Shown: piece by piece, positions 1 through 8,672 of the stretch
Numbering within the stretch: the first letter of the stretch is position 1
Layout: each line of letters opens with the position of its first letter
Assembly: GCA_947585115.1 (NCBI GenBank)
Contig: CANPWW010000003.1
Location: forward strand, 1-64,000
Length of the DNA: 64,000 nt
DNA from: an uncultured Monoglobus sp.
GTDB taxonomy: Bacteria > Bacillota > Clostridia > Monoglobales > Monoglobaceae
Direction: 5' to 3'
The notes under the pieces: generated by a model
The model's database searches: none
What the model was told of the DNA's origin: nothing
The model's input: only the letters and a program-made list of their open reading frames with translations
Translations under genes and position numbers: made by a program

Positions 1-112
1 TACATTCAGGCATAAATTATCATGCACCGAATGAATTTTTCACTATTTTATCTGTCCACTAATCTTGACAAGTTTCGCGATTACGCAGAGATGGTATGAA
101 TGAAATCATTCG

Positions 113-168
113 CATATCTCCGCGATATATCGTTCCACCCTGTAGGGGCGGATATTATCCGCCCGTCT
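113..168 (+). repeat. 56-bp dispersed repeat with REP-like palindrome, copy 1
   Basis: This stretch matches 4576..4631 over 56 bases with about two mismatches. Its 3' half (141..165) holds the palindrome GGGCGGATATTATCCGCCC preceded by TGTAG. The same core recurs at 4395..4418 (inverted) and 32478..32502, with a variant at 4432..4456. It lies in the spacer before the first gene. No other feature is evident in bases 1..201. Confidence 0.85.
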
Positions 169-201
169 CAAAACCACTTTTTTTGAAAACTCAAATTACA
201 A

Positions 202-299
202 AACGAAAGGATGATTATTATGAAAAACAAATTAAAACAAACGATCGCGGCGGCGGCCGCGGCGGCGATGCTGGCGGCGATGCCCGCGGCTTACGCCGA
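202..299 (+). repeat. Duplicated RBS plus signal-peptide cassette, copy 1
   Basis: These 98 bases cover the ribosome binding site and signal-peptide codons of the first gene. They match 635..732 with only four differences (one GCG to ATT codon and one silent CCC to CCT). Similarity ends abruptly at the mature protein in both genes. Confidence 0.9.
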
Positions 300-636
300 C
301 GGCGCCGGAATTTCGGCAAACCGCCTGAGACCCGGCACAAACTGGGCTTATATGACAAACGCGCACCCCGAGGCGCAAACCGCCACATTGACAAACGGCG
401 AGACCTCGCTTGGCAAAACGGCCGATGAAAACGGCAATATTTCGCTGTATTTCACGTCGGATACCTCCGATATGATAAAGATAGAAATATGCCCCGCGTC
501 CACGCGCGAGAATATCGGAACGATATACGCCAAGCCCAGGACGTTCTCCGAATACTCGATCCACGGTCTGACCCCCGGCGAGAGCTATCTGATCACCCTC
601 ACATCGACATCAAACGGCAAAGCGCTTTGTTACTAA
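220..636 (+). CDS. Small secreted protein of unknown function
   Basis: This encodes a 138-residue exported protein. Residues 1-26 form a typical signal peptide: a Lys-rich start, an Ala-rich core, and a likely cleavage after Ala-Tyr-Ala. The ATG at 220 is preferred over an in-frame ATG at 211 because AAAGGA sits nine bases upstream of 220. The mature part is short and probably all-beta. Its C-terminal segment, with a GLTPGESY stretch, resembles the end of a fibronectin-III-like fold, but that is weak. No catalytic motif is visible. The stop is 16 bases before the next start, so the two secreted genes are probably co-transcribed. The leader is almost identical to that of the neighbour. Function unknown; it may be a truncated paralogue. 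Confidence 0.7.
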   Translation: MKNKLKQTIAAAAAAAMLAAMPAAYADGAGISANRLRPGTNWAYMTNAHPEAQTATLTNGETSLGKTADENGNISLYFTSDTSDMIKIEICPASTRENIGTIYAKPRTFSEYSIHGLTPGESYLITLTSTSNGKALCY

Positions 637-732
637 CGAAAGGATGATTATTATGAAAAACAAATTAAAACAAACGATCGCGGCGATTGCCGCGGCGGCG
701 ATGCTGGCGGCGATGCCTGCGGCTTACGCCGA
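635..732 (+). repeat. Duplicated RBS plus signal-peptide cassette, copy 2
   Basis: Second copy of the 98-base unit at 202..299. It supplies the ribosome binding site and signal peptide of the WG-repeat protein. Confidence 0.9.
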
Positions 733-2797
733 AAATTCCGCCTTTGACGTATCGGCGCTGCCGAATCTGACCGATGTCGTTCGGCGCGACGATAACACCT
801 ATATCAATTACAAGCCCTATTTGGCGGAGGACGGCAAGTACGGCGTCAAATACGGAACCGATGTCGTGGTCGAGCCGATATGGGACGACGTGAACTTCGG
901 AAGAAACTACTTCGGGGGCCGAAGCGTAAACTCGTTTTCGGCAAGCGAGATCGAACTCACCCGAAAATATAACTCGGTCAGCTTCCGCGAGACCACGTCG
1001 TTTGACAGATTCATGTATATATTAGGCGAGGACGACGCCGAGAATGTCGAAGCCTTTGCGGAAAAGCCGATCGTCGCCGTCAAAAAGGACGGCAAATGGG
1101 GCTGCCTGGATATTTTAACCGGCAGTCTGATCATGCCCTGCGAGTACAAAGAGGTAGTGATCGACTATGACAAGATCCGCTTTATGACAGACGACGACAA
1201 GATAGGATTTACCGACATTTACGGAACCGAGATAGTTAAGCCCGTGTACGACTACGCTCAGAGCTGCACGGCGGGAGATTACATAGTTGTCGGCCGCGAC
1301 TACGGCTACACGTTGATCGACAAAACGGGCCGAGAGATCATGCCCCTCTCGGAGTACGAGCCATCAAGCATTGACGGAAAATACTTTTCCGTGACCCGCG
1401 ATGACGGATATATCGAGATATATTCCGATAGCGGCGAAAAGCTGTTCGAAAAAGAGGCGACCGATATTTCGGACTACGCCGACGGCTTGTTTGTTTTCAG
1501 CAGCGACACCGTCAAAGAAAACGGCGAGATCGAGCAGTCGTTCGAGATCTGCGACGACAGCGGACGCACGATACTGAGCGACGGCGATAAATACATGGAC
1601 CCTATCTTAATGAAGGCCTACGATACGTACTATTTTTACGGTTCGGATCTTCCGATGAGATATTCAAAGGACCTGCCCACGCTTATCCGCGTCATAGATC
1701 GGCAGCGCGATGAAAACGGCATTGCGTCCGCTTACTATTTCGACGCGGACGGAAACCTCGTTTTGAGCGGTTATGACGCGCAGGGCGGTTTCGGTCCCGG
1801 CGACAGCCTGATAAAGATCACCCAAAACGGCAAGATCGGTTTTGCCGACCGTCGAGGAAATATCGTGTATGAGCCTCAGTTTGATTACGCCGAGTACCCG
1901 ATAGGGCAAAAGGACTGCAAGACCTGCTTCCTGTTTGACGACGGATCCGTGAAGGAGATCGGCGGCTTTAAAGGGGATGTTTATCCGAACATTATTAAGG
2001 TCGGAGAAAACCTTTACTACACGGTAGGCGGCGTAAGCTGCAGCGATATGGATTATTGCGTCGGCCTGATGAATGAGAGCGGCGACTGGCTGCTGCCCCC
2101 GATCTTCGACGATATACGGCTTGAGTCCGACGGCGTTCTGAGGCTTATCACGGGCGGAAGCGAACCGCGGTACTATAGCGCGAAGCTCGCTGACGATCCG
2201 CGGCCGATAGATATTTCCCCGTACGTGGGCGAGCCGGAGCTCGATGATTTCGCGCAGTGGTTTGTTGATAATAATTATGTCACGGGCAAAACTCCCGAGG
2301 AACTGAGGACGGGCGAGCCCACCACCCGCGCCGAGTTTTTGGCGCTGCTTTCAAGGATCGACGGCTGGCAGATTGACGACGGCGCTCTCGCTGCCTTCCC
2401 CGATACCGAGGGGCATTGGGCCAACGGCGTCATATACGAGGCGAAAAACCGCGGTCTGATAAGCGGAAACGACAGCGGAAACTTTGATCCCGACGGGGTC
2501 ATAGACTTCACGGAGGAGTACGAGATCCTGCTTAAAGCGATCAATTTCCCCGGAACCGAAGACCGTTACAGATACGGCAACGACGCTTTCGGTGAGTATG
2601 TAAACGAAAGCCGCAGCGCATGCGAGCCGGTCCCGCGCCGCGCGACCTTCGCTGTTCTCAAATGCTACAACGACGAGGGCAGATATTATCAATATGACCC
2701 GGAAGCCTTTGACGACGCCAACGTTATTTCCTTCGGCGACGGCGACGGCGAAACAGTCTCCACCACATTCGCCTCCGAGGCCTACTTCTTCAATTGA
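653..2797 (+). CDS. Secreted WG-repeat protein with C-terminal SLH-like domain
   Basis: This encodes a 714-residue exported protein. Residues 1-26 are a signal peptide. Several WG-type repeats follow between about residues 58 and 400, recognisable by the pattern DGKWG/NGKIG, then a turn and a P.YD motif (for example KKDGKWG, DDDKIGF, QNGKIGF). From about residue 528 to 632 there is a divergent surface-layer-homology region (TRAEFLALLSR, FPDTEGHWANGVIYEAKNRGLISG). WG repeats are beta-rich and of unclear role; SLH domains usually bind secondary cell-wall polymer. I infer a wall-attached surface protein. The start at 653 is chosen because AAAGGA lies nine bases upstream. It follows the small secreted gene closely and is terminated at 2816..2854. 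Confidence 0.8.
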   Translation: MKNKLKQTIAAIAAAAMLAAMPAAYAENSAFDVSALPNLTDVVRRDDNTYINYKPYLAEDGKYGVKYGTDVVVEPIWDDVNFGRNYFGGRSVNSFSASEIELTRKYNSVSFRETTSFDRFMYILGEDDAENVEAFAEKPIVAVKKDGKWGCLDILTGSLIMPCEYKEVVIDYDKIRFMTDDDKIGFTDIYGTEIVKPVYDYAQSCTAGDYIVVGRDYGYTLIDKTGREIMPLSEYEPSSIDGKYFSVTRDDGYIEIYSDSGEKLFEKEATDISDYADGLFVFSSDTVKENGEIEQSFEICDDSGRTILSDGDKYMDPILMKAYDTYYFYGSDLPMRYSKDLPTLIRVIDRQRDENGIASAYYFDADGNLVLSGYDAQGGFGPGDSLIKITQNGKIGFADRRGNIVYEPQFDYAEYPIGQKDCKTCFLFDDGSVKEIGGFKGDVYPNIIKVGENLYYTVGGVSCSDMDYCVGLMNESGDWLLPPIFDDIRLESDGVLRLITGGSEPRYYSAKLADDPRPIDISPYVGEPELDDFAQWFVDNNYVTGKTPEELRTGEPTTRAEFLALLSRIDGWQIDDGALAAFPDTEGHWANGVIYEAKNRGLISGNDSGNFDPDGVIDFTEEYEILLKAINFPGTEDRYRYGNDAFGEYVNESRSACEPVPRRATFAVLKCYNDEGRYYQYDPEAFDDANVISFGDGDGETVSTTFASEAYFFN

Positions 2798-2815
2798 TGT
2801 TGTGAATATTCAAAA

Positions 2816-2854
2816 CAGGCATACCGCGCGATTGCGGTATGCCTTGTTTATTTT
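2816..2854. terminator. Bidirectional intrinsic terminator
   Basis: The hairpin GGCATACCGC / GCGGTATGCC with a six-base loop is followed by TTGTTTATTTT on the plus strand. It sits between two convergent genes (the WG-repeat protein and spoIIR). Confidence 0.85.
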
Positions 2855-2859
2855 CAAAA

Positions 2860-3477
2860 CTATTTGCCGAGAAGTTCGGCTATTTTGAATTTGATTTTTA
2901 TTTCGGGCGTGCTGCCTGTTATCAGTTCATATTCCGAATCGGTCAGGCTTTCGCGCAGCTTTTGGTCGGCCTCGGCGGCGGTCACGCCGTCCACAAAGCA
3001 AAGCGGCGGATACATAACGCACCACCAGTTGGCGCCCGCCGCCTCGCCTATCCCGACGTTTAACGCCGAATACTCGCCCCGGGGCAGCGACACCGCGCCG
3101 AACGTCCGCTCGTAGCGTTTTGTCGGGAACGCGCGCCGCTCAACTCCGCAGCTCACGTCGTAGTCATAGCCCTCGCTCCGAATAACATCACGAGCCACAT
3201 ATTTTATAAAGCCGAGATTGTTGTTTGCCGCGCGTTCCGATTCCTCGAGGGTGCGGCAGTCGCGGAACAAAAATCCGCAGCGCTCGATTATCTCGTCCCT
3301 GACCTTGAGCTTCAGCGCCTGGTCCGCCCCCGAGTCGCTGTTCGCCACGATGTGCAGCCTCAGCACGCTTGATTGTATGTCCTCGGTCTCGCGGCCGACA
3401 AAGCTCAGATAGACCACCGCGGCGAGCGTCGCCGCGAGAATTACTCCTATGAGCCTCATGTAATTGATTTTCGGCAT
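2860..3477 (-). CDS. spoIIR: Stage II sporulation protein R
   Basis: SpoIIR is the forespore-made secreted signal that activates the SpoIIGA protease, which then processes pro-sigma-E in the mother cell. The 205-residue product has an N-terminal hydrophobic segment (about residues 7-26), then the family signature with LRLHIVANSDS near residue 40, the LKLKVRD motif, and the conserved region ending in ANWWCVMYPPLCFVD. Length fits the family. The ATG at 3477 follows GGAGGTAAAAT. It is a single-gene unit converging with the WG-repeat gene. The assignment rests on motif recognition and is firm. Confidence 0.93.
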   Translation of the reverse strand: MPKINYMRLIGVILAATLAAVVYLSFVGRETEDIQSSVLRLHIVANSDSGADQALKLKVRDEIIERCGFLFRDCRTLEESERAANNNLGFIKYVARDVIRSEGYDYDVSCGVERRAFPTKRYERTFGAVSLPRGEYSALNVGIGEAAGANWWCVMYPPLCFVDGVTAAEADQKLRESLTDSEYELITGSTPEIKIKFKIAELLGK

Positions 3478-3556
3478 ATTTTACCTCCGGAATATAAGTT
3501 TATAAGAAGTATTGACCGAAAATCCGAATTTATACACGCGAGGAAATGAGAGGGTT

Positions 3557-4318
3557 TTACTCGATAACAAGCTCCACCGGGCAGTGGTCGGAGCCGAATA
3601 TTTCCTGATGAATGGCGGCTGATCTCAGGCGGTCCCTCAATTTATCCGACGCGATAAAATAGTCGATGCGCCATCCGGCGTTCTTTTCTCTGGCGCGGAA
3701 GCGATACGACCACCAGGAATACTCGCCCGCGGCGTCGGGATAAAAGTGTCTGTAGGTGTCGATGTAGCCCATGCCGAGAAGCTTAGTCATCTCGGCGCGC
3801 TCTTCGTCGGTAAAGCCCGCGTTTCTGCGGTTGGTTTTCGGGTTTTTGAGGTCAATCTCATTATGCGCCACATTGAGGTCGCCGCAGATCATGACGGGCT
3901 TTTTCTGCTCAAGACCCGCGATGTATCCGCGGAGCGCCTTTTCCCACTCGATCCGATAGTCCAGCCGTCTGAGCTCGTTTTGCGAGTTGGGCGTGTAGCA
4001 GGTGATAAGGTAATAGTCCTCAAACTCGGCGGTGATCAGCCTACCCTCGGTGTCGTGCTCGGGGATGCCCATGCCGTACGTCACCGATATCGGCTCGTCT
4101 TTGGTGAACATGGCGACGCCCGAATATCCTTTTTTCTCGGCGCAGTTCCAAAAGTCATGATATCCGTCGAGCATTTCCGAAAGGTCGATCTGACCTTTTT
4201 GCAGCTTGGTTTCCTGGATGCAGAAAACGTCAGCATCGGCCTCTTTGAAATATTCGCAGAATCCTTTTTGAACGCAGGCGCGCAGGCCGTTCACGTTCCA
4301 TGATATAAATTTTTTCAT
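3557..4318 (-). CDS. xth: Exodeoxyribonuclease III (AP endonuclease)
   Basis: This Mg-dependent exo/AP endonuclease takes part in base excision repair by cutting 5' to abasic sites. The 253-residue protein shows the full exonuclease-endonuclease-phosphatase fold motifs: the SWNVNGLRA start, the metal-binding Glu in QETKLQ, GDLNVAHNEIDL in the middle, and the C-terminal catalytic GSDHCPVEL. The start at 4318 is chosen over 4336 because GAAAGGA lies just upstream and the product then begins MKKFISWNVNG, as in the family. It appears monocistronic and is preceded by a repeat-rich spacer. Confidence 0.95.
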   Translation of the reverse strand: MKKFISWNVNGLRACVQKGFCEYFKEADADVFCIQETKLQKGQIDLSEMLDGYHDFWNCAEKKGYSGVAMFTKDEPISVTYGMGIPEHDTEGRLITAEFEDYYLITCYTPNSQNELRRLDYRIEWEKALRGYIAGLEQKKPVMICGDLNVAHNEIDLKNPKTNRRNAGFTDEERAEMTKLLGMGYIDTYRHFYPDAAGEYSWWSYRFRAREKNAGWRIDYFIASDKLRDRLRSAAIHQEIFGSDHCPVELVIE

Positions 4319-4333
4319 AATATTTTTTCCTTT

Positions 4334-4377
4334 CAACGTAGTGATTAGCGATTAGTGAATAGCGAATAGTGATTAGA
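4334..4377 (-). repeat. GATTAGCGAATAG-type repeat, inverted relative to 35691..35727
   Basis: Read on the minus strand this matches 35691..35727. Both share TCTAATCACTATTC at one end and CTAATCACTACGTTG at the other; the distant copy lacks about one 8-base unit. The units ATTAG.GAATAG repeat internally. Confidence 0.75.
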
Positions 4378-4394
4378 TATCCTATTGCTCGGGC

Positions 4395-4418
4395 GGGCGG
4401 ATAATATCCGCCCCTACA
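4395..4418 (-). repeat. REP-like palindrome, inverted copy
   Basis: Reverse complement of the core found at 141..165, with GGGCGGATAATATCCGCCC reading on the plus strand and CTACA at its 3' side. Confidence 0.85.
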
Positions 4419-4431
4419 ATGTAACGAAACC

Positions 4432-4456
4432 TGTAGGGGCGGCAATCTGCCGCCCG
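4432..4456 (+). repeat. REP-like palindrome, variant copy
   Basis: Same TGTAGGGGCGG head as the other copies, but the palindrome centre is GGGCGGCAATCTGCCGCCC. The two arms changed together, which keeps the hairpin. Confidence 0.8.
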
Positions 4457-4575
4457 TTTGCCTCCTCCCGGGAGGAGGTGGATTTTCGCCTTGGCGAAAA
4501 GACGGAGGTGGGAACGTAGTAAATAGTTATTAGCGAATAGCGAATACGCGAAAATAATTCGGTGTAAAATTTTCA

Positions 4576-4631
4576 CATATCTCTGCGAGATATCGTTCCA
4601 CCCTGTAGGGGCGGATATTATCCGCCCGTCT
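4576..4631 (+). repeat. 56-bp dispersed repeat with REP-like palindrome, copy 2
   Basis: Near-identical to 113..168. The palindromic part is 4604..4628. A further G-rich block with GCGATAG units follows at 4640..4682. Confidence 0.85.
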
Positions 4632-4704
4632 GCCTCCCCTGCGATAGTGGGGGGAGGGGGACCGCGATAGCGGTGGAAGGGGCGTCCCGTAAATGCAATA
4701 AAGG

Positions 4705-5475
4705 CTAATCTATATTAAAAAATCTCATCGCGTTTTCGTAGGTTATATCGCAGAGCCTTTCAAAGCTCACGCCTTTGATCTCGGCCATTTTTTCGGCGAC
4801 GTGCCGCACATAAGAGCTGTCGTTTCGCCTGCCCCGGTGGGGCTCGGGAGCCATGTAGGGGCTGTCGGTCTCGATCATTAAGCGCTCAAGCGGTATCATC
4901 TTCAGAGCCTCAACGGCCTTTCTGGCGTTTTTAAACGTGATGACCCCGGTGAACGAGATCATCAGTCCCATTTTTACCAGCACCTTGGCGGTCTCGGCGC
5001 TGCCCGAAAAGCAGTGCATGACCGCGTTTGACACATTTTTTTCTTTTAATATTTTCAGCACGTCGCCCTTGGATTCCCTGTCGTGTATGATAGCGGGCAG
5101 ACCAAGCTCCGCCGCCAAGTCCAGCTGCCTTTCAAAGCAGGCGGTCTGCTTTTCCCTCGGCGCGCAGTCGTCATAGTGGTAGTCGATGCCGATCTCGCCT
5201 ATTGCCTTGACTTTGGGATTTTCGATAGCCAGCTCTTTTATTCTTTTAAAGTCCGCGTCCGAAACGTCGTCCGCCGCCTCGGGGTGTATGCCCGCGGCGC
5301 AGTATATAAAGTCATGGCCGTTCGCGATCCTGACCGCTGTCTCGGAGCTTTTCACGTCCGAGCCGACCTCGATCACGCGGGCCACGCCGCTGTTTTTGAT
5401 TTTTTCGATGACTGCCTCACGGTCGGCGTCGAACTGCCTGTCATCAAGATGAGCGTGAGTGTCAAACAGTTTCAT
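4705..5475 (-). CDS. tatD: TatD family metal-dependent hydrolase (DNase)
   Basis: TatD proteins are cytoplasmic metal-dependent 3'-5' exonucleases of the amidohydrolase fold, linked to DNA repair and turnover. The 256-residue product has the metal-binding DTHAHLDD start (residues 5-12), GIHPE near residue 83, the GEIGIDYHYD motif, HDRES, MHCFSG and the ETDSPYMAPEPHRG signature near residue 200. The length is standard. The ATG at 5475 is preceded by GAGGAAAATACC. It stands alone between a repeat-rich spacer and divergent proA. Confidence 0.95.
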   Translation of the reverse strand: MKLFDTHAHLDDRQFDADREAVIEKIKNSGVARVIEVGSDVKSSETAVRIANGHDFIYCAAGIHPEAADDVSDADFKRIKELAIENPKVKAIGEIGIDYHYDDCAPREKQTACFERQLDLAAELGLPAIIHDRESKGDVLKILKEKNVSNAVMHCFSGSAETAKVLVKMGLMISFTGVITFKNARKAVEALKMIPLERLMIETDSPYMAPEPHRGRRNDSSYVRHVAEKMAEIKGVSFERLCDITYENAMRFFNID

Positions 5476-5527
5476 GGTATTTTCCTCGCTTTCGCCTTGA
5501 GTAATTGTTGATTACCGTAAATTTTTC

Positions 5528-5556
5528 TTGATTATACCATAAAACTGTGATATAAT
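5528..5556 (+). promoter_or_regulatory. Sigma-A-type promoter of proA
   Basis: TTGATT and TATAAT are separated by 17 bases, about 38 bases before the proA start. Confidence 0.7.
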
Positions 5557-5593
5557 CAATAAGATATGAAAAAATTTGTATGAGGTGAGGATC

Positions 5594-6838
5594 ATGCGCG
5601 AATTAAACGAAAAAGGAAAGCTGGCAAAGGCCGCGGCGCGGAAGCTGGCCGTGCTTTCGACTTCCGTCAAGGACAAGGCGCTGCTCGGTATGGCGGACGC
5701 TCTTGAAAATTCGGCGGAATATATCATAGGCGAAAACAAAAAGGACATAGAGGCGGGACGCAGGAGCGGTCTCAGAGAAGGCCTTATAGACAGGCTTATG
5801 CTGAACACCGAACGGATATCCGGGATCGCCGAGGGGCTGCGCCAGATAGCCGCGCTGCCCGACCCTATAGGCGAGGCGGTCTCCCGCGTGAAGCGGCCCA
5901 ACGGCCTCAAAATAACCAAAGTGCGCGTGCCGCTGGGCGTTATCGGAATAATATACGAGGCGCGTCCCAATGTGACGGCAGACGCGGCGGGCCTGTGCGT
6001 AAAATCGGGCAATGCGGTTATACTCCGCGGCAGCAAGGAGGCCTTCAACTCCAACATGGCGATAGTCAAGGTTATGCAGGAGGCCGGATACGCGGCGGGT
6101 CTGCCCGAGGGCTCGATAAATCTGGTGGAGAACACGACCCGCGAAAGCTCGACCGCGCTGATGCGGCTCAACGAGTATCTGGACGTGATCATACCCAGAG
6201 GCGGAGCGGGACTTATAAAGGCGGTCGTGGAAAACGCCACGGTGCCCGCGATCGAGACCGGAACCGGAAACTGCCATGTGTACGTCGACGAGAGCGCCGA
6301 CCTTGACATGGCGAAAAATATAGTTATAAACGCCAAGACCCAGCGCCCGTCGGTATGCAACGCCGAGGAAAAGCTGCTGGTCCACGAGAAGATAGCGGCG
6401 GAGTTCCTGCCGAATATGCTTAAAGAGCTTTCCGACCGCGGCGTTGAGATAGTCGGCGACGAGCGGTGCCGCGCCCTTTGGCCCGAGACCGAGGCGGCGG
6501 CCGAGGAAGATTGGTACACCGAGTACCTCGAACTTAAGATCGGAGTAAAGGTTGTCGGAGGTGTAGACGAGGCGATAGCCCATATCAACAAGTACAACAG
6601 CGGCCATTCCGAGGCGATCGTCACAAGCAGCTACCAAAACGCGCAGAAGTTTCTCGACGAGGTCGACGCGGCGGCGGTCTATGTCAACGCCTCGACCAGA
6701 TTCACCGACGGATTTGAGTTCGGGTTCGGAGCCGAGATCGGAATCAGCACCCAAAAGACCCATGCCCGCGGCCCCATGGGGCTCAGGGAGCTCACCTCGA
6801 CCAAGTATATTATCGAGGGCAGCGGACAAATAAGATAA
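5594..6838 (+). CDS. proA: Glutamate-5-semialdehyde dehydrogenase (gamma-glutamyl phosphate reductase)
   Basis: ProA reduces gamma-glutamyl phosphate to glutamate-5-semialdehyde with NADPH in proline synthesis. The 414-residue product has the aldehyde dehydrogenase fold: [15 protein letters not shown] near residue 105, [13 protein letters not shown]-like motif, [13 protein letters not shown], and the catalytic cysteine in [11 protein letters not shown] near residue 255. The start at 5594 follows GAGGTGAGGATC; an in-frame upstream codon at 5576 has no such site. No proB is adjacent, so the proline pathway genes are split here. It is followed 29 bases later by metY, perhaps in one transcript. 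Confidence 0.95.
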   Translation: MRELNEKGKLAKAAARKLAVLSTSVKDKALLGMADALENSAEYIIGENKKDIEAGRRSGLREGLIDRLMLNTERISGIAEGLRQIAALPDPIGEAVSRVKRPNGLKITKVRVPLGVIGIIYEARPNVTADAAGLCVKSGNAVILRGSKEAFNSNMAIVKVMQEAGYAAGLPEGSINLVENTTRESSTALMRLNEYLDVIIPRGGAGLIKAVVENATVPAIETGTGNCHVYVDESADLDMAKNIVINAKTQRPSVCNAEEKLLVHEKIAAEFLPNMLKELSDRGVEIVGDERCRALWPETEAAAEEDWYTEYLELKIGVKVVGGVDEAIAHINKYNSGHSEAIVTSSYQNAQKFLDEVDAAAVYVNASTRFTDGFEFGFGAEIGISTQKTHARGPMGLRELTSTKYIIEGSGQIR

Positions 6839-6867
6839 AAATTAATTTATATAATAGGAGAATTGTT

Positions 6868-8145
6868 ATGAGAATAGACACAAAATGCATCCAGTCGGGC
6901 TATACGCCCAAAAACGGCGAGGCGAGGATCCTGCCGATCTATCAAAGCACCACGTTCAAGTATGATTCGACCGAGCATATGGGACGCCTGTTCGACCTTG
7001 AGGAGGACGGATATTTCTACACGCGTCTCGCCAATCCCACCAATGACGCGGTGGCGGCCAAGATTGCCGATCTTGAGGGCGGCGTCGCCGGAATGCTCAC
7101 ATCATCGGGACAGTCGGCCTGCTTTTACTCGATATTCAATATATGCGAGGCGGGGGATCACTTCGTGTGCTCCACCAGCATATACGGCGGGACCTACAAT
7201 TTGTTTTCGGTCACGATGAAAAAGCTGGGTATCGATGTCACCTTCGTTGACCCCGACGCTTCCGCCGAGGAGATAGCCGCGGCATTCAGACCAAACACAA
7301 AGGCGCTGTTCGGCGAGACGATCGCGAATCCGGCGCTGGTTGTGCTCGATATAGAAAAATTCGCGAAGGTCGCCCACGACCACGGCGTACCGCTGATCGT
7401 TGACAACACCTTCGCCACGCCGATAAACTGCCGCCCGATAGAGTGGGGAGCCGATATAGTTGTCCATTCCACAACCAAGTATATGGACGGCCATGCCACT
7501 TCGGTAGGCGGCGCCATAGTTGACAGCGGAAACTTCGACTGGGAAGCACACAGCGACAAGTTCCCCGGTCTCACCACTCCCGATGAGTCGTATCACGGGG
7601 TAGTGTACACCGAGAGATTCGGCAAGGCGGCTTATATAACAAAGGCCACCGCCACGCTCATGCGCGACCTGGGCTCGATACCATCGCCCCACAACTCGTT
7701 CCTGCTCAATCTCGGTCTTGAGACGCTGGCGCTGCGCATGCACAAGCATTGCGAGAACGCGCAAAAGATCGCCGAGTATCTGAGCAAAAACGACAAGGTT
7801 TCGTGGGTGAGCTTTTCGGGCCTTGAGGCTGACAAGTATCACGAATTGGCGCAAAAATATATGCCGAACGGCTCATGCGGAGTTATCTCGTTCGGCGTCA
7901 AGGGCGGCAGAGAGAACGCCGTTAAGTTTATGGACAGCCTCAGACTGGCGGCTATAGTTACCCATGTGGCGGACGCGCGCACCTCGGTGCTACACCCTGC
8001 CAGCCATACCCACCGCCAGATGAACGACGAGGAGCTTAAAGCCGCGGGCGTTACGCCCGATCTGATCCGCTTCTCGGTAGGCATAGAGGACGCGGACGAC
8101 ATTATCGAGGATATCGAAAACGCGCTTAACGCGGCCGTAAAATAA
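6868..8145 (+). CDS. metY: O-acetylhomoserine sulfhydrylase (aminocarboxypropyltransferase)
   Basis: This PLP enzyme converts O-acetylhomoserine and sulfide to homocysteine in methionine synthesis. The 425-residue length and the start RIDTKCIQSGYTPKNGEAR, then PIYQSTTF and YTRLANPTND, are typical of the MetY branch of the Cys/Met-metabolism family. The PLP-binding lysine lies in HSTTKYMDGH near residue 209, and SVGIEDADDIIEDI closes the protein. An AGGAGAATTGTT site precedes the ATG. A SAM riboswitch is not possible in the short 29-base gap from proA. Confidence 0.94.
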   Translation: MRIDTKCIQSGYTPKNGEARILPIYQSTTFKYDSTEHMGRLFDLEEDGYFYTRLANPTNDAVAAKIADLEGGVAGMLTSSGQSACFYSIFNICEAGDHFVCSTSIYGGTYNLFSVTMKKLGIDVTFVDPDASAEEIAAAFRPNTKALFGETIANPALVVLDIEKFAKVAHDHGVPLIVDNTFATPINCRPIEWGADIVVHSTTKYMDGHATSVGGAIVDSGNFDWEAHSDKFPGLTTPDESYHGVVYTERFGKAAYITKATATLMRDLGSIPSPHNSFLLNLGLETLALRMHKHCENAQKIAEYLSKNDKVSWVSFSGLEADKYHELAQKYMPNGSCGVISFGVKGGRENAVKFMDSLRLAAIVTHVADARTSVLHPASHTHRQMNDEELKAAGVTPDLIRFSVGIEDADDIIEDIENALNAAVK

Positions 8146-8169
8146 CAAATTCAAAAGGGAGTGAGAATA

Positions 8170-8649
8170 TTGGCGGAAAAATCCAGACCGGTGTCCCATT
8201 CGTACACCGAGCAGGTGCAGATGATAACGTCGCAGGACTTAAACGGCTACGGCAGACTGTTCGGCGGCCGTTTGATGGAGTGGATCGACGTTGTCGCGGG
8301 TATAGTGGCGCGCCGCCACAGCGGACACAACGTGACCACGGCGATGGTCGACACGCTCTGCTTCCGCGCGCCCGCCTATCCCAACGACACGCTTGTCCTC
8401 GCGGGACAGGTGACATGGGTGGGCAACACCTCGATGGAGGTTTGCGTGCGCACTATGGTCGAGGACTACGAGGGCGAGAAACGCACGATCAACAAGGCGT
8501 ATCTGGTACTTGTGGCGCTTGACGAAAACGAGAAGCCCGTGAGGGTCCCCAGACTTATCCTTGAGGACGAGGAACAGCGCATGGAATGGGAGCTGGGCGA
8601 GAGGCGCCAGCAGCTCAGAAACGAGAGGCGCAGGATCAACGCCGGATAA
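8170..8649 (+). CDS. Hotdog-fold acyl-CoA thioesterase (YciA/YkhA type)
   Basis: The product hydrolyses acyl-CoA thioesters; the natural substrate cannot be read from sequence. The single hotdog domain carries the family pattern: NGYGRLFGGRLMEWIDVVAG, then HSGHNVTTAMVDTLCFRAPAY and a GEKRTINKAYLVLVAL strand. I place the start at the TTG at 8170 because GGGAGTGAG ends seven bases before it. The in-frame GTG at 8161 falls inside that ribosome binding site. It lies 24 bases after metY and 23 before an acyltransferase gene, so it is probably part of the same transcript. Confidence 0.85.
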   Translation: MAEKSRPVSHSYTEQVQMITSQDLNGYGRLFGGRLMEWIDVVAGIVARRHSGHNVTTAMVDTLCFRAPAYPNDTLVLAGQVTWVGNTSMEVCVRTMVEDYEGEKRTINKAYLVLVALDENEKPVRVPRLILEDEEQRMEWELGERRQQLRNERRRINAG

Positions 8650-8672
8650 ATAAACTTGTGGGATGAGATTAA

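Larger units (their letters stand above)
4319..4704. other. Gene-free spacer packed with palindromes and dispersed repeats
   Basis: This spacer between the divergently placed upstream ends of exoIII and the 3' end of tatD holds no credible gene. It contains a run of GATTAGCGAATAG-like units (4334..4377 and 4516..4546), three REP-like palindromes (4395..4418, 4432..4456, 4604..4628), the palindromes CCTCCTCCCGGGAGGAGG (4461..4478) and TTTTCGCCTTGGCGAAAA (4483..4500), and a G-rich stretch at 4640..4682. Confidence 0.85.

Noticed and set aside
96-428. Plus-strand frame overlapping the first secreted gene
   Set aside because: It runs through the REP-like repeat and out of frame through the signal peptide; Arg/Gly-rich composition and no ribosome site.
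5512-6829. Long minus-strand frames (370 and 408 codons) opposite proA
   Set aside because: They are mirror frames of a GC-rich gene; no ribosome site or domain, and the plus strand encodes a clear ProA.
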